A program made the position numbers and the translations under genes. Under the pieces are notes generated by a model that made no database searches, had not been told where the DNA came from, and worked only from the letters and a program-made list of their open reading frames with translations. Positions 8,964-17,171 of a DNA stretch of 64,000 nt are shown piece by piece; the first letter of the stretch is position 1; every line of letters starts with the position of its first letter. Origin of the DNA: UBA1309 sp047605645 (GTDB lineage Bacteria > Bacteroidota > Bacteroidia > Bacteroidales > Dysgonomonadaceae); the NCBI GenBank assembly GCA_047605645.1, contig JASGFJ010000016.1, forward strand, positions 37,447 through 101,446. Reading direction: 5' to 3'.

Positions 8964-11483
8964 TCACTTGATTTGTCCCAGCAACTGCTCCAGATGGTAT
9001 TCATCGCTGACCAAAACCTCGCGTGCCTTGCTTCCTTGCGAAGCGCCAACCACGCCGGCTGTCTCTAACTGATCCATTAATCGCCCGGCACGATTGTAAC
9101 CGATAGAAAATTTCCGCTGGATAAGCGATGTCGAACCTTGCTGGTGAACAACAATCAACCGGGCTGCCTCTTCGAAAAGCGGATCTTTATCATTCAAATC
9201 AAAATCACCGGCTTTTGTTTCAGAGCCTTCACCGACATATTCGGGGAGTTCGAAAGCATTGGCATATCCTCGCTGATTTCCGATGTACTGAGCAATTCCT
9301 TCTACTTCCGGCGTATCCACAAATGCACACTGAATACGCACCAGATCGCTCCCTTGCGAAAATAACATATCTCCTCGTCCAATCAACTGGTTGGCGCCAG
9401 CCATATCCAGAATGGTACGGGAGTCTATCTGAGAAGTCACCCGGAACGCCATACGCGCAGGGAAATTAGCTTTAATTGTTCCTGTAATAATATTGGTTGT
9501 CGGCCGCTGAGTCGCAATAATCATGTGAATACCCACAGCACGCGCTTTTTGGGCAATACGTGCGATAGGCATCTCAATTTCTTTGCCAGCAGTCATTATC
9601 AGATCGCCAAACTCATCTATAATCACCACAATATAAGGCAGAAAGCGGTGTCCTTTTAATGGATTGAGCCGTCTTCTCTTGAATTTCTCATTATATTCCT
9701 TGATGGTTCTCACATGTGCATTCATCAGTAATTCATACCGGTCGTCCATCTCTTTCGTGAGCGAATTAAGAGTCTGCGTCACTTTAGAAACATCCGTAAT
9801 GATGGCTTTATCTGCATCCGGTAATTTTGCGAGATAATGCTTTTCGATGGTAGAGTAAATATTAAATTCCACCATCTTCGGGTCGACAAGCACCATTTTC
9901 ATTTCAGCAGGATGCTTCTTATAAAGCAATGAAGTAATAATCGCGTTTAAGCCGACCGATTTCCCTTGTCCTGTCGCACCCGCTACCAGCAAGTGAGGCA
10001 TTTTGCAAAGGTCGAACATGAAAATCTCGTTGGTAATAGTCTTACCCAAAGCCACCGGAAGATCGTAGGCACATTCCTGAAAACGTTTGGAAGCAATCAC
10101 CGATTGCATCGAGACAATCTGCGGATCTTTATTCGGCACTTCAATACCGATGGTTCCTTTCCCCGGCATGGGAGCAATAATACGGATCCCTAAAGCCGAA
10201 AGGCTTAGTGCAATGTCATCTTCCAGGTTCCGAATCTTAGAGATGCGCACACCAGCCTGAGGAACAATTTCATAAAGGGTAATCGTCGGACCAACCGTTG
10301 CTTTGATCGAGGTAATCTCTATTCCGTAATTACGTAAGGTTGTTATAATTCGTTCTTTGTTCTGCCGCTGCTCGTCCATGTCTACCCCTTTAGCGCCCAT
10401 ATCGTAATATTTCAACAATTCAAGGGACGGAAAATTAAACGAAGACAAATCAAGGGTGGGATCATATTCGCCCAGTTCTTCCAGCAATTGGTCGTCGGAC
10501 GACAGTTCGCCCGGTAAAACCTCCGAAGTAACCGGAGTAACGACCGGTTCTTGCGGGGCTATCTCATAATCGCTGTCTTCTGTAGGAATCACCACTTCAA
10601 AACCATCTTCGACCTGAACAGAAGGCACTGCTACAGGAGGAACATTCGGGACATAAACCGGGGCGATTTCTCGGGCTGCACTCGCGGCCGACGAAACCGG
10701 CGTGATGGGCGAGTCTTCTTCAAAGAAAGCTTCTGCTTTTCGTTTCTGCCCTTTGAGCCGTTCAAGCCATGAAGGCTTTTTCTCTTTTTCCTCAGAAACA
10801 GATTCTTCGGGTTCCTCGTTGTAAGTATCCTCAATAAACAGGCTTTCATCGTCGGTATCCGATTCCGTATTTTTCTGAAAAATCCGCTGAAAGGCTTTAA
10901 CAGAAGTTGCTTTCACGATGACAACAAAAGCAATCAGGCAGGCAAGCAATACCATAATCAAACCGGGTACACCCAGCGTATTCAATAAGAGCGTCTCCAG
11001 ATACTGTCCGTGACTTCCGCCCCAAATAATATGGCTGTCTCCCCAGAACGGAGTGAGAATAAAAGCTGCAGCTATCGATCCCCAAATAAGGAAACATCCG
11101 CAAAGAATGAATGTGCGGATAACACCGGCCTGCGTAACCTTCATCAGACGAAAACCACAAATAATAATGAAGTAAGGGATAACCAGCGCCGCAATTCCAT
11201 AGCCACCATTAATGAAAGCCTGCGAAATAAATGCTCCTCCTACTCCGGTCCAGTTATCGACTTCCTGTTTGTGCAGGATCAATTCACCGAATGTTTTATT
11301 AACCACCTTGCTTTGATCGGCTTCTCCCGTAAAAAAGAAGGACACCATTGCCAGCATCATAAAAGCACCGATGAAGGCAATGAGAACACCTATCAAAAAC
11401 TGAGTACGTTCGTTTCCAAAGAATTGTTTTACAGTTGTGAATATGGAAGTATTTTGTTTCTTTTTCGTTTTTTTTCCTGCCAT
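8964..11483 (-). CDS. ftsK: DNA translocase FtsK/SpoIIIE
   Basis: The septal DNA pump that clears chromosome ends during division. Four N-terminal membrane segments lie between about residues 30 and 195, followed by an acidic, proline-rich linker (about 210-345). The motor then has Walker A GATGQGKSVGLN near residue 503, Walker B YIVVIIDEFGDLI, and the sensor stretch IATQRPTTNIITG. The C-terminal winged gamma domain (about 770-839, QRKFSIGYNRAGRLMDQLE) recognises KOPS-type sites. At 839 residues it is of normal Bacteroidetes length. The minus-strand promoter overlaps that of the divergent aguA. Confidence 0.95.
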   Translation of the reverse strand: MAGKKTKKKQNTSIFTTVKQFFGNERTQFLIGVLIAFIGAFMMLAMVSFFFTGEADQSKVVNKTFGELILHKQEVDNWTGVGGAFISQAFINGGYGIAALVIPYFIIICGFRLMKVTQAGVIRTFILCGCFLIWGSIAAAFILTPFWGDSHIIWGGSHGQYLETLLLNTLGVPGLIMVLLACLIAFVVIVKATSVKAFQRIFQKNTESDTDDESLFIEDTYNEEPEESVSEEKEKKPSWLERLKGQKRKAEAFFEEDSPITPVSSAASAAREIAPVYVPNVPPVAVPSVQVEDGFEVVIPTEDSDYEIAPQEPVVTPVTSEVLPGELSSDDQLLEELGEYDPTLDLSSFNFPSLELLKYYDMGAKGVDMDEQRQNKERIITTLRNYGIEITSIKATVGPTITLYEIVPQAGVRISKIRNLEDDIALSLSALGIRIIAPMPGKGTIGIEVPNKDPQIVSMQSVIASKRFQECAYDLPVALGKTITNEIFMFDLCKMPHLLVAGATGQGKSVGLNAIITSLLYKKHPAEMKMVLVDPKMVEFNIYSTIEKHYLAKLPDADKAIITDVSKVTQTLNSLTKEMDDRYELLMNAHVRTIKEYNEKFKRRRLNPLKGHRFLPYIVVIIDEFGDLIMTAGKEIEMPIARIAQKARAVGIHMIIATQRPTTNIITGTIKANFPARMAFRVTSQIDSRTILDMAGANQLIGRGDMLFSQGSDLVRIQCAFVDTPEVEGIAQYIGNQRGYANAFELPEYVGEGSETKAGDFDLNDKDPLFEEAARLIVVHQQGSTSLIQRKFSIGYNRAGRLMDQLETAGVVGASQGSKAREVLVSDEYHLEQLLGQIK

Positions 11484-11523
11484 GAACGGAATGATATTCG
11501 CTTATTGTTTGTTGTTTAATATG

Positions 11524-11552
11524 CAAAGTTAATGAATATTCATGTACATTTG
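11524..11552. promoter_or_regulatory. Divergent ftsK / aguA promoter region
   Basis: On the minus strand TAACTTTG (11524-11531) fits the Bacteroidetes -7 box TAnnTTTG, 41 bp before ftsK. On the plus strand TACATTTG (11545-11552) fits the same box, 22 bp before aguA. No clear -33 TTTG could be fixed for either. Confidence 0.5.
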
Positions 11553-11573
11553 TAACATTATTTTTAGAAACAC

Positions 11574-12608
11574 ATGAGTAAAAAAATTTTATTTCCGGCC
11601 GAATGGTTTCCTCAAAGTGGTATCCAGCTTACCTGGCCACACGAGGACAGTGACTGGAACTATATATTGGAAGAAGTAACCGCCTGTTTTGTACGAATCG
11701 CCACCGAAATATTAAAAAGAGAACATCTTTTTATTGTTTGCAAAAATGCAGAACAAGTCAGACAGCAGTTGGGAGAAGCCACTCAGAGCAACCATTCATT
11801 GCTTCTTATCGAAATTCCGGGCAACGACACCTGGGCACGCGACCATGGAGGCATTTCGGTTTTTGTTGACGGACAACCTCAGGTATACGATTTTACGTTT
11901 AATGGCTGGGGATTGAAATTTGCTGCCGACCTCGACAACCAGATAACCAAATCGCTGTTCGAAAAAAACATATTCACCGAACAAGTTTTCCGTGTGAACC
12001 GGAAAAATTTCGTCCTCGAAGGAGGCGCATTGGAATCGGACGGAAAGGGAACACTGCTCACAACCAGTGAATGCCTGCTTTCCCCCAATCGCAATTCATT
12101 CATGAACAAAGAAGATATTGAACGCTACCTGAAAGATATTTTCGGATTGAAACGGATACTTTGGCTTGATTATGGTTACCTTGCCGGCGATGACACCGAT
12201 AGCCACATCGACACGCTGGCTCGATTTTGCGACGAAAATACCATCGCCTACGTAAAATGCGATGACACCGATGACGAACATTACGAGGCGCTGAAGAAAA
12301 TGGAACGTCAACTCAAGGAGTTCTCCAACAACCAGGGGCAACCCTACCGATTAATTCCGCTACCAATGGCCAAACCGGTTGTCATCGACTGCGAACGTCT
12401 TCCGGCCACGTATGCCAATTTTTTAATTATAAACGATGCCGTACTTGTCCCCACCTATGCCTCAGAACTGGATAAGCCGGCTCTGCAACAACTACAAAAG
12501 GCATTTCCAGGGAAAGAAATCGTCGGAATCGACTGCCTACCGCTTATCCGTCAACACGGTTCCCTGCATTGTGTTACGATGCAGTATCCCGAAGGTTTTA
12601 TTTTTTAG
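11574..12608 (+). CDS. aguA: Agmatine deiminase
   Basis: Hydrolyses agmatine to N-carbamoylputrescine and ammonia in the arginine-decarboxylase route to polyamines. The 344-residue protein shows the guanidine-modifying fold: PQSGIQLTWPHEDSDW at the N-terminus, DTWARDHGGIS near residue 86 and LEGGALESDGKG near residue 145. DTDSHIDTLARF carries the catalytic His, and the nucleophilic Cys lies in RQHGSLHCVTMQ close to the C-terminus. It is separated by 18 bp from aguB, with which it forms an operon. Confidence 0.95.
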   Translation: MSKKILFPAEWFPQSGIQLTWPHEDSDWNYILEEVTACFVRIATEILKREHLFIVCKNAEQVRQQLGEATQSNHSLLLIEIPGNDTWARDHGGISVFVDGQPQVYDFTFNGWGLKFAADLDNQITKSLFEKNIFTEQVFRVNRKNFVLEGGALESDGKGTLLTTSECLLSPNRNSFMNKEDIERYLKDIFGLKRILWLDYGYLAGDDTDSHIDTLARFCDENTIAYVKCDDTDDEHYEALKKMERQLKEFSNNQGQPYRLIPLPMAKPVVIDCERLPATYANFLIINDAVLVPTYASELDKPALQQLQKAFPGKEIVGIDCLPLIRQHGSLHCVTMQYPEGFIF

Positions 12609-12626
12609 AAAACAACACCCCTCATC

Positions 12627-13502
12627 ATGAAAATAGGAATTATTCAACAAAACAATTCAGATAATATCCAGGAGAACATTCAAAAACTCTCCCATAACAT
12701 CGAAAAAGCGGCCGTAGAAGGTGCGGAATTAATTCTTTTGCAAGAGTTACACAACTCTGTTTATTTTTGCCAAACAGAAAATCCGGAACTCTTCAATCTG
12801 GCTGAAACTATCCCCGGAGCATCCACAGAGCATTTCGGAGCACTCGCCAAACGCTTGGGAATAGTCCTCGTCCTTTCCCTGTTCGAAAAACGAGCACCGG
12901 GACTCTACCACAACACCGCAGTCGTGCTTGAAAAAGACGGGAGCATTGCCGGAAAATACCGGAAGATGCATATTCCGGACGATCCGGCCTATTACGAAAA
13001 ATTCTATTTCACACCGGGCGATCTTGGTTTCCAACCTATCGATACCAGCGTGGGAAGACTGGGTGTTCAGGTGTGCTGGGATCAGTGGTATCCCGAAGGT
13101 GCACGTTTAATGGCTCTTGCCGGAGCCCAGATATTAATCTACCCAACTGCCATCGGCTGGGAATCAACCGATCCGCAGGCCGAAAAAGAACGTCAACGCA
13201 ACGCATGGATAGTGTCGCAACGCGGACATGCTGTGGCCAACGGATTACACGTCGTTGCGATCAATCGCACCGGATACGAACCCGATCCGTCAGGACATAC
13301 CGGAGGTATCCAATTCTGGGGAAGCAGTTTTGTGGCTGGCCCGCAAGGCGAAATCGTATGGCAAGCCTCTGACGACAAAGAAGAAATCAAAATATTGGAA
13401 ATCGACCTCCAACGCACAGAAACAGTCCGCCGCATGTGGCCCTTCTTCCGTGATCGGCGCGTCGATGCTTTCTCCGATATCAACAAGCGTTTTATCGACT
13501 AA
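12627..13502 (+). CDS. aguB: N-carbamoylputrescine amidase
   Basis: A nitrilase-superfamily hydrolase that turns N-carbamoylputrescine into putrescine, CO2 and ammonia. The catalytic triad can be read as Glu in LILLQELHN (about residue 41), Lys in GKYRKMHIPDD (about 114) and Cys in LGVQVCWDQWYPEGAR (about 151). The 291-residue length matches the plant and bacterial AguB type. It is co-transcribed with aguA and completes the two-step agmatine route. The tRNA-Phe that starts the accessory region follows 130 bp later. Confidence 0.95.
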   Translation: MKIGIIQQNNSDNIQENIQKLSHNIEKAAVEGAELILLQELHNSVYFCQTENPELFNLAETIPGASTEHFGALAKRLGIVLVLSLFEKRAPGLYHNTAVVLEKDGSIAGKYRKMHIPDDPAYYEKFYFTPGDLGFQPIDTSVGRLGVQVCWDQWYPEGARLMALAGAQILIYPTAIGWESTDPQAEKERQRNAWIVSQRGHAVANGLHVVAINRTGYEPDPSGHTGGIQFWGSSFVAGPQGEIVWQASDDKEEIKILEIDLQRTETVRRMWPFFRDRRVDAFSDINKRFID

Positions 13503-13581
13503 AAGCACTGCTTGAAATCAAGTAATTAGAATACGAAACAGGAAGAAATATTATTTTTCTCTCATTTTAAGAGGTGAAAAA

Positions 13582-13612
13582 TTTGGTGTTTTGCAAAATT
13601 AGACTATCTTTG
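13582..13612 (+). promoter_or_regulatory. Promoter of the first tRNA-Phe gene
   Basis: A -33 TTTG at 13582-13585 and a -7 TATCTTTG at 13605-13612, spaced 19 bp, match the Bacteroidetes consensus. The same arrangement precedes the second tRNA-Phe copy. Confidence 0.75.
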
Positions 13613-13634
13613 CACACGCAAAACGAAACATGTT

Positions 13635-13707
13635 GGTGCCATAGCTCAGTTGGTAGAGCAAAGGACTGAAAATCCTTGTGTCCCCGGTTCGATTCCTGGT
13701 GGCACCA
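13635..13707 (+). tRNA. tRNA-Phe (GAA)
   Basis: A 73-base cloverleaf. The acceptor GGTGCCA pairs with TGGCACC and the discriminator is A. The D arm is AGCTCAGTTGGTAGAGCA, and the anticodon arm AAGGACTGAAAATCCTT reads GAA. The T arm is GTTCGATTC flanked by CCCG/CCTGG with one mismatch. CCA is not encoded. An identical gene lies at 25528. Confidence 0.95.
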
Positions 13708-13734
13708 CGAAAAAGAAAGCAAAAAAAAATTGAG

Positions 13735-13774
13735 AACTCCTGAATTGCAGCGTAATTCAGGAGTTTTTGTTTTT
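13735..13774 (+). terminator. tRNA-Phe terminator
   Basis: AACTCCTGAATT pairs with AATTCAGGAGTT over a short loop, followed by TTTTGTTTTT. The same hairpin recurs at 16605-16644 inside the duplicated flank. Confidence 0.9.
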
Positions 13775-13941
13775 ACCCACTAAGCAAAAAAACAACAAAT
13801 TTCGACCGACTTGGGTAGAGCAAATTCAAGAGATATCTATCTCCATCATTTGACCTAGTCCAACACCGGCTGGCAGCCAGTTGCACAACGACAACCTCGT
13901 CGCATTTCCATAATTTTGTATCACTTAAAACAAATAGAAAA

Positions 13942-14340
13942 ATGATGGAAGGAAATTCATTTAATGTTTTGTTTTTCTTAAAGAAAACAAAACTATTGAA
14001 GAACGGTGAAGCCTCTGTATGTATGATAATTACGGTTAATAATGTTTGTTCTGAAACAAATATCCGCAAAAGAATTCCCCCTACCCTGTGGAATCAAGCA
14101 AAAGAATATTCCCGTGGGAAAGGCCGTAAATCAAACGACCTAAACAAGTTTATTGAAGAAGCCCGAATCAAAATGTATAATATCCATGCTGATTTGAAAC
14201 AGGAAGGTCTACCATTCTTGGGGATAAGTTCCTTAGCTTGGAAAAGAAAGAAGAACCCAAAACGCCTATAGCTACTTTTCAGGAGCATAACGACCAATGC
14301 AGGCAATTAATAGGTAAGGACTTTGCTTTAATTACCGTTT
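13942..14340 (+). pseudogene. Tyrosine integrase, N-terminal remnant
   Basis: From ATG at 13942 the first about 100 residues match the N-terminal arm-binding region of Bacteroidetes site-specific integrases: FFLKKTKLLKNGEASVCMII, then IRKRIPPTLWNQAK and LNKFIEEARIKMYNI. A frameshift near 14225-14240 moves the reading into another frame, which continues with the core-binding start FQEHNDQCRQLIGKDF. Homology stops near 14340, and the catalytic domain is absent. It lies 235 bp after tRNA-Phe in the orientation expected for an element integrated at that tRNA. A second, shorter copy of its start is seen at 16804. Confidence 0.7.
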
Positions 14341-14510
14341 CGGGACGAGGGGAAATCCTGAAATTCCGATCGTTAGCTGTAAGCTCCGGTGAAATGATTT
14401 TTGTGCAGGATTATCCTCTGCCGGGTAATACTCAAGTAGACAATCCCGTTTTTCATAAGAGACGGCTTTACCTTAGGGATGAAAATAATGTACTGCATGT
14501 ATTTGAGTAG
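14341..14510 (+). pseudogene. C-terminal scrap of a PQQ-like beta-propeller protein
   Basis: Directly in frame with the integrase remnant, the last about 56 codons read GRGEILKFRSLAVSSGEMIF then NPVFHKRRLYLRDENNVLHV. This is the blade pattern that ends PQQ-like (BamB-type) propeller proteins. It has no relation to integrases, so this looks like a deletion junction between two unrelated genes. The family assignment rests on pattern only. Confidence 0.4.
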
Positions 14511-14614
14511 CTACAAGAATCAAAATAATATAAAAAGCAATTCTAATAATTGGAAACACAGCTATAACCCAAATTACGTAAAAAATAATTCTTCTTATAA
14601 ACTATTGTTCATAA

Positions 14615-14939
14615 CCCAAGTTTCACTCTTTCTCCATCACATTCTCGGGTAGATGTCTCCAGGCTGCTTATCCGGGTGGTGGCTGTGACCTACAGATTTT
14701 TATTTTCTTAAAGGACGCCTGTTTTTGTAATTGCCTCGTTTATTTGAGGTTGAAACGAAGTTATACATTCACGTCATGTCACAAAAATACAACAAAAAAT
14801 AGGAATAAAAGTGTCCGACAATTCGAATGTGAGACAGCTATGCAAAACACATCTCCTGATTTCCTATGGGTTATTGCCTTGAAATGAACCGAAACCAGCT
14901 TGTTGTTTTTGAAAAATAATTTTGTGGGTGAAACTTGGG
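14615..14939. mobile_element. MITE-like element, copy 1 (325 bp)
   Basis: The element begins CCCAAGTTTCAC and ends GTGAAACTTGGG, a perfect 12-bp terminal inverted repeat, and is flanked on both sides by ATAA (14611-14614 and 14940-14943). A close copy lies at 29626-29951 with a different 4-bp duplication (CTAA). It encodes no transposase and is presumably moved in trans. A 4-bp duplication would fit an IS1380-type transposase, but that is a guess. Confidence 0.8.
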
Positions 14940-14955
14940 ATAATACTAAATTGGC

Positions 14956-14990
14956 TATCTTTGTAATTGTGTAAAATAACAGGATAATCC
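14956..14990 (+). promoter_or_regulatory. hipBA promoter with possible operator
   Basis: TATCTTTG at 14956-14963 fits the -7 box, and GGATAATCC (14982-14990) is a small palindrome between it and the hipB start at 15010. The MITE ends only 16 bp upstream of the -7 box, so the -33 region is supplied by the MITE end (CTTGGG). Confidence 0.5.
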
Positions 14991-15009
14991 CTATTAAACT
15001 CTTCCAATT

Positions 15010-15327
15010 ATGGATATAAACACAATTATAAATACTACTCCTGCTAGCATACTTAAAGATATTGCAGAACGGGTCAAAGAAAGAAGACTTGGACAAAATC
15101 TAACCCAGAAAGTTTTTGCCAAGCGTGCGGGTGTAGGGTATGATGCCTATCGTAAGTTTGAAAACACCGGTGAAATTACACTTCGCAATCTTATACTTTG
15201 CGCTATTGCATTGGATGATACAGAAGGTTTTTTCAACCTGTTTACTAAAAAATCATATCAGAGTATAGATGATCTATTAAAGACACAAGAGGTAAAGAAA
15301 CGAAAGAGAGGATCGCGCAATGAATGA
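15010..15327 (+). CDS. hipB: HipB-like helix-turn-helix antitoxin
   Basis: A 105-residue Xre/Cro-type DNA-binding protein. The helix-turn-helix lies at about residues 28-75 (ERRLGQNLTQKVFAKRAGV, YDAYRKFENTGEITLRNLIL), and the C-terminal tail is short and basic. Its stop overlaps the start of hipA by 8 bp (ATGAATGA), the usual tight coupling of antitoxin and toxin. It is expected to bind and neutralise HipA and to repress the operon. Confidence 0.85.
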   Translation: MDINTIINTTPASILKDIAERVKERRLGQNLTQKVFAKRAGVGYDAYRKFENTGEITLRNLILCAIALDDTEGFFNLFTKKSYQSIDDLLKTQEVKKRKRGSRNE

Positions 15328-16414
15328 AGTCAAAGTTATTGAAGTTTTAACGAATGGTGTGAAGGTTGGGCGGATTGCGTTAACCCCTGATGCTCTTTGC
15401 GCCTTTGAATACGATCCATCATTCTTATCATCTGGACAATCTATTTCGCCTTTTACCTTACCGCTTAAATCAGAAGTATTTGTAGCCAAACGTACTCCAT
15501 TTAACGGAGGTTTTGGGGTATTTGATGATAGCCTACCCGATGGTTGGGGAAGCCTCATACTAGATAGATACCTTAGAAGTAAAGGGATTGAGCCTGCAAA
15601 GCTCACGATTCTCCAACGACTAGCATTAGTAGGTAGTACCGGACGAGGTGCATTAGAGTATAGACCGGATTACAGCGAGTCGGCTACCGATGAGATTATA
15701 AACTTCGATCAGCTTGCTGCTGAAACCGAGAAAATATTGAGCACCGATTACGATGGAGGTTCATCCCTTGGTACATTGTACAAATATGGAGGCTCATCAG
15801 GCGGGGCAAGACCAAAGGTATTTGTAAAGCTTGATGGAAAAGAATGGCTGGTTAAGTTTAAAGCAACGGTTGACCCGACTAGTATTGGACGGATTGAATA
15901 TGAATACTCCCTGCTTGCTAAAAAGTGTGGAATCAGCATGCCCGAAACAAAGCTGTTTGAAAGAAAATATTTTGGAGTAGAACGATTCGATAGAACAGAG
16001 CAAGGGAAAGTTCATACGGTAAGTGCAGCAGGTTTGCTGAATGCTAATTATAGAGAACCTAGCCTGGACTATGAATCGTTACTAAAGCTATGCCATGTGT
16101 TAACTAAAAATATGGAAGAGGTGTATGCCCTTTTCCGCTTGATGGTATTTAATGTTGCTATTAAAAATCGTGATGACCATGCAAAAAACTTTTCATTCCA
16201 GCTGATTAACAGGGAATGGAAGCTTTCTCCTGCTTATGACCTATTGCCTAGCGATGGGTTTAATGGGTTTCATACAACTACAGTAAATAACAATGGTGAT
16301 CCGACAACTGATGATATGATGGTTGTGGGTGAAAGAGTCGGTTTGAATAAACTGCGGACAAAAGAAATTATTGAGGAAGTAAACACATTAGTTAAAGAGA
16401 ATAAAATCAAGTAG
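15320..16414 (+). CDS. hipA: HipA-type serine/threonine kinase toxin
   Basis: The 364-residue toxin contains the N-terminal HipA subdomain (PFNGGFGVFDDSLPDGWG) and the kinase core. The glycine-rich loop GGSSGGARPK lies near residue 160, the catalytic NRDDHAKNFSF near 283, and the metal-binding SPAYDLLPS near 302. All key residues are present, so it should be active. HipA kinases phosphorylate targets such as glutamyl-tRNA synthetase and induce dormancy; the target here is unknown. It lies inside the tRNA-Phe-flanked accessory stretch, where it may stabilise the island. Confidence 0.92.
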   Translation: MNEVKVIEVLTNGVKVGRIALTPDALCAFEYDPSFLSSGQSISPFTLPLKSEVFVAKRTPFNGGFGVFDDSLPDGWGSLILDRYLRSKGIEPAKLTILQRLALVGSTGRGALEYRPDYSESATDEIINFDQLAAETEKILSTDYDGGSSLGTLYKYGGSSGGARPKVFVKLDGKEWLVKFKATVDPTSIGRIEYEYSLLAKKCGISMPETKLFERKYFGVERFDRTEQGKVHTVSAAGLLNANYREPSLDYESLLKLCHVLTKNMEEVYALFRLMVFNVAIKNRDDHAKNFSFQLINREWKLSPAYDLLPSDGFNGFHTTTVNNNGDPTTDDMMVVGERVGLNKLRTKEIIEEVNTLVKENKIK

Positions 16415-16556
16415 CATCACATAGTATTGATATATTTGCATTGGAAATAGCTTAAATGCAAATCGTTACATAATAGCACATTTTTCTGGTGACTTTTTAG
16501 AGACTATTTCTCATTTCTGAAAATATATCATTCAGACATACAACCACTTAAATCGA

Positions 16557-16825
16557 CAGTTCGATTTCTCGTGGCATCACGAAGAAGAAAGCAAAGAAAT
16601 TGAGAACTCCTGAATTGCAGCGTAATTCAGGAGTTTTTGTTTTTACCCACTAAGCAAAAAAAAAACAAATTTCGACCGACTTGGGTGGAGCAAATTCAAG
16701 AGATATCTATCTCCATCTTTTAACCTAATTCAACACCGGCTGGCAGCCAGTTGCACAACCACAACCTCGTCATAATTCCGCATCACTTAAAACAAGAAGA
16801 ACGATGGAAAAGAATTCATTTAAGT
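16557..16825 (+). repeat. Duplicated tRNA-Phe 3' end and flank (attachment-site-like)
   Basis: This stretch repeats 13684-13964 with scattered changes. It contains the last about 25 bases of tRNA-Phe (GTTCGATTTCTCGTGGCATC), the terminator hairpin (16605-16644), about 150 bp of flank, and the first codons of the integrase (ATGG at 16804), which soon hit a stop. A tRNA 3' end followed by an integrase start is the junction left when an element integrates at a tRNA. A second such junction suggests two tandem insertions, both now decayed. Confidence 0.75.
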
Positions 16826-17171
16826 AAGTCCTCATCATTAATTCTACTGTAATGATTTCAGGTTCTTCCCAATCAAACACCCTATTAAATAACTCTTTGT
16901 CATCGACAATATTGTTGAAACTAAAGATGGTGATTCCAATTTCCGTTCTTTTTACAAGTATAAAACGTAAAGATTCATCGTTCTCTTCAAAACGCCTTCA
17001 TCACGCCATTTGCAATAATAATACACTAACTCCTATTTAGGGAGTCTTTAGGTAACATACGCCATCGACATTCTGTTTTCAATAAATAGAATATTGCATT
17101 GAGAATATCAATTAATGGATGTTATCGTTTGCGTTTATCATTTAAAACGCTTAATATGTCCTCTAAAATCA
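16826..17171. other. Non-coding stretch, no gene recognised
   Basis: AT-rich sequence between the duplicated flank and the end of the hybrid regulator. On the minus strand a broken reading (RDEGVLKRTMNLYVLYL and beyond) may be an old coding remnant, but I cannot name it. Confidence 0.4.

Noticed and set aside
10551..11519. Several plus-strand frames opposite ftsK
   Set aside because: They are mirror frames of a conserved gene with no family pattern of their own.
14779..15096. Minus-strand ORF (and its relative at 29719-29961)
   Set aside because: Both are frames created by the MITE sequence running into flanking DNA; the similarity between them is that of the element, not of a protein under selection.
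16557..16586. Third tRNA-Phe gene
   Set aside because: Only the T arm and acceptor end are present, with substitutions; it cannot fold as a tRNA and is best read as an attachment-site remnant.
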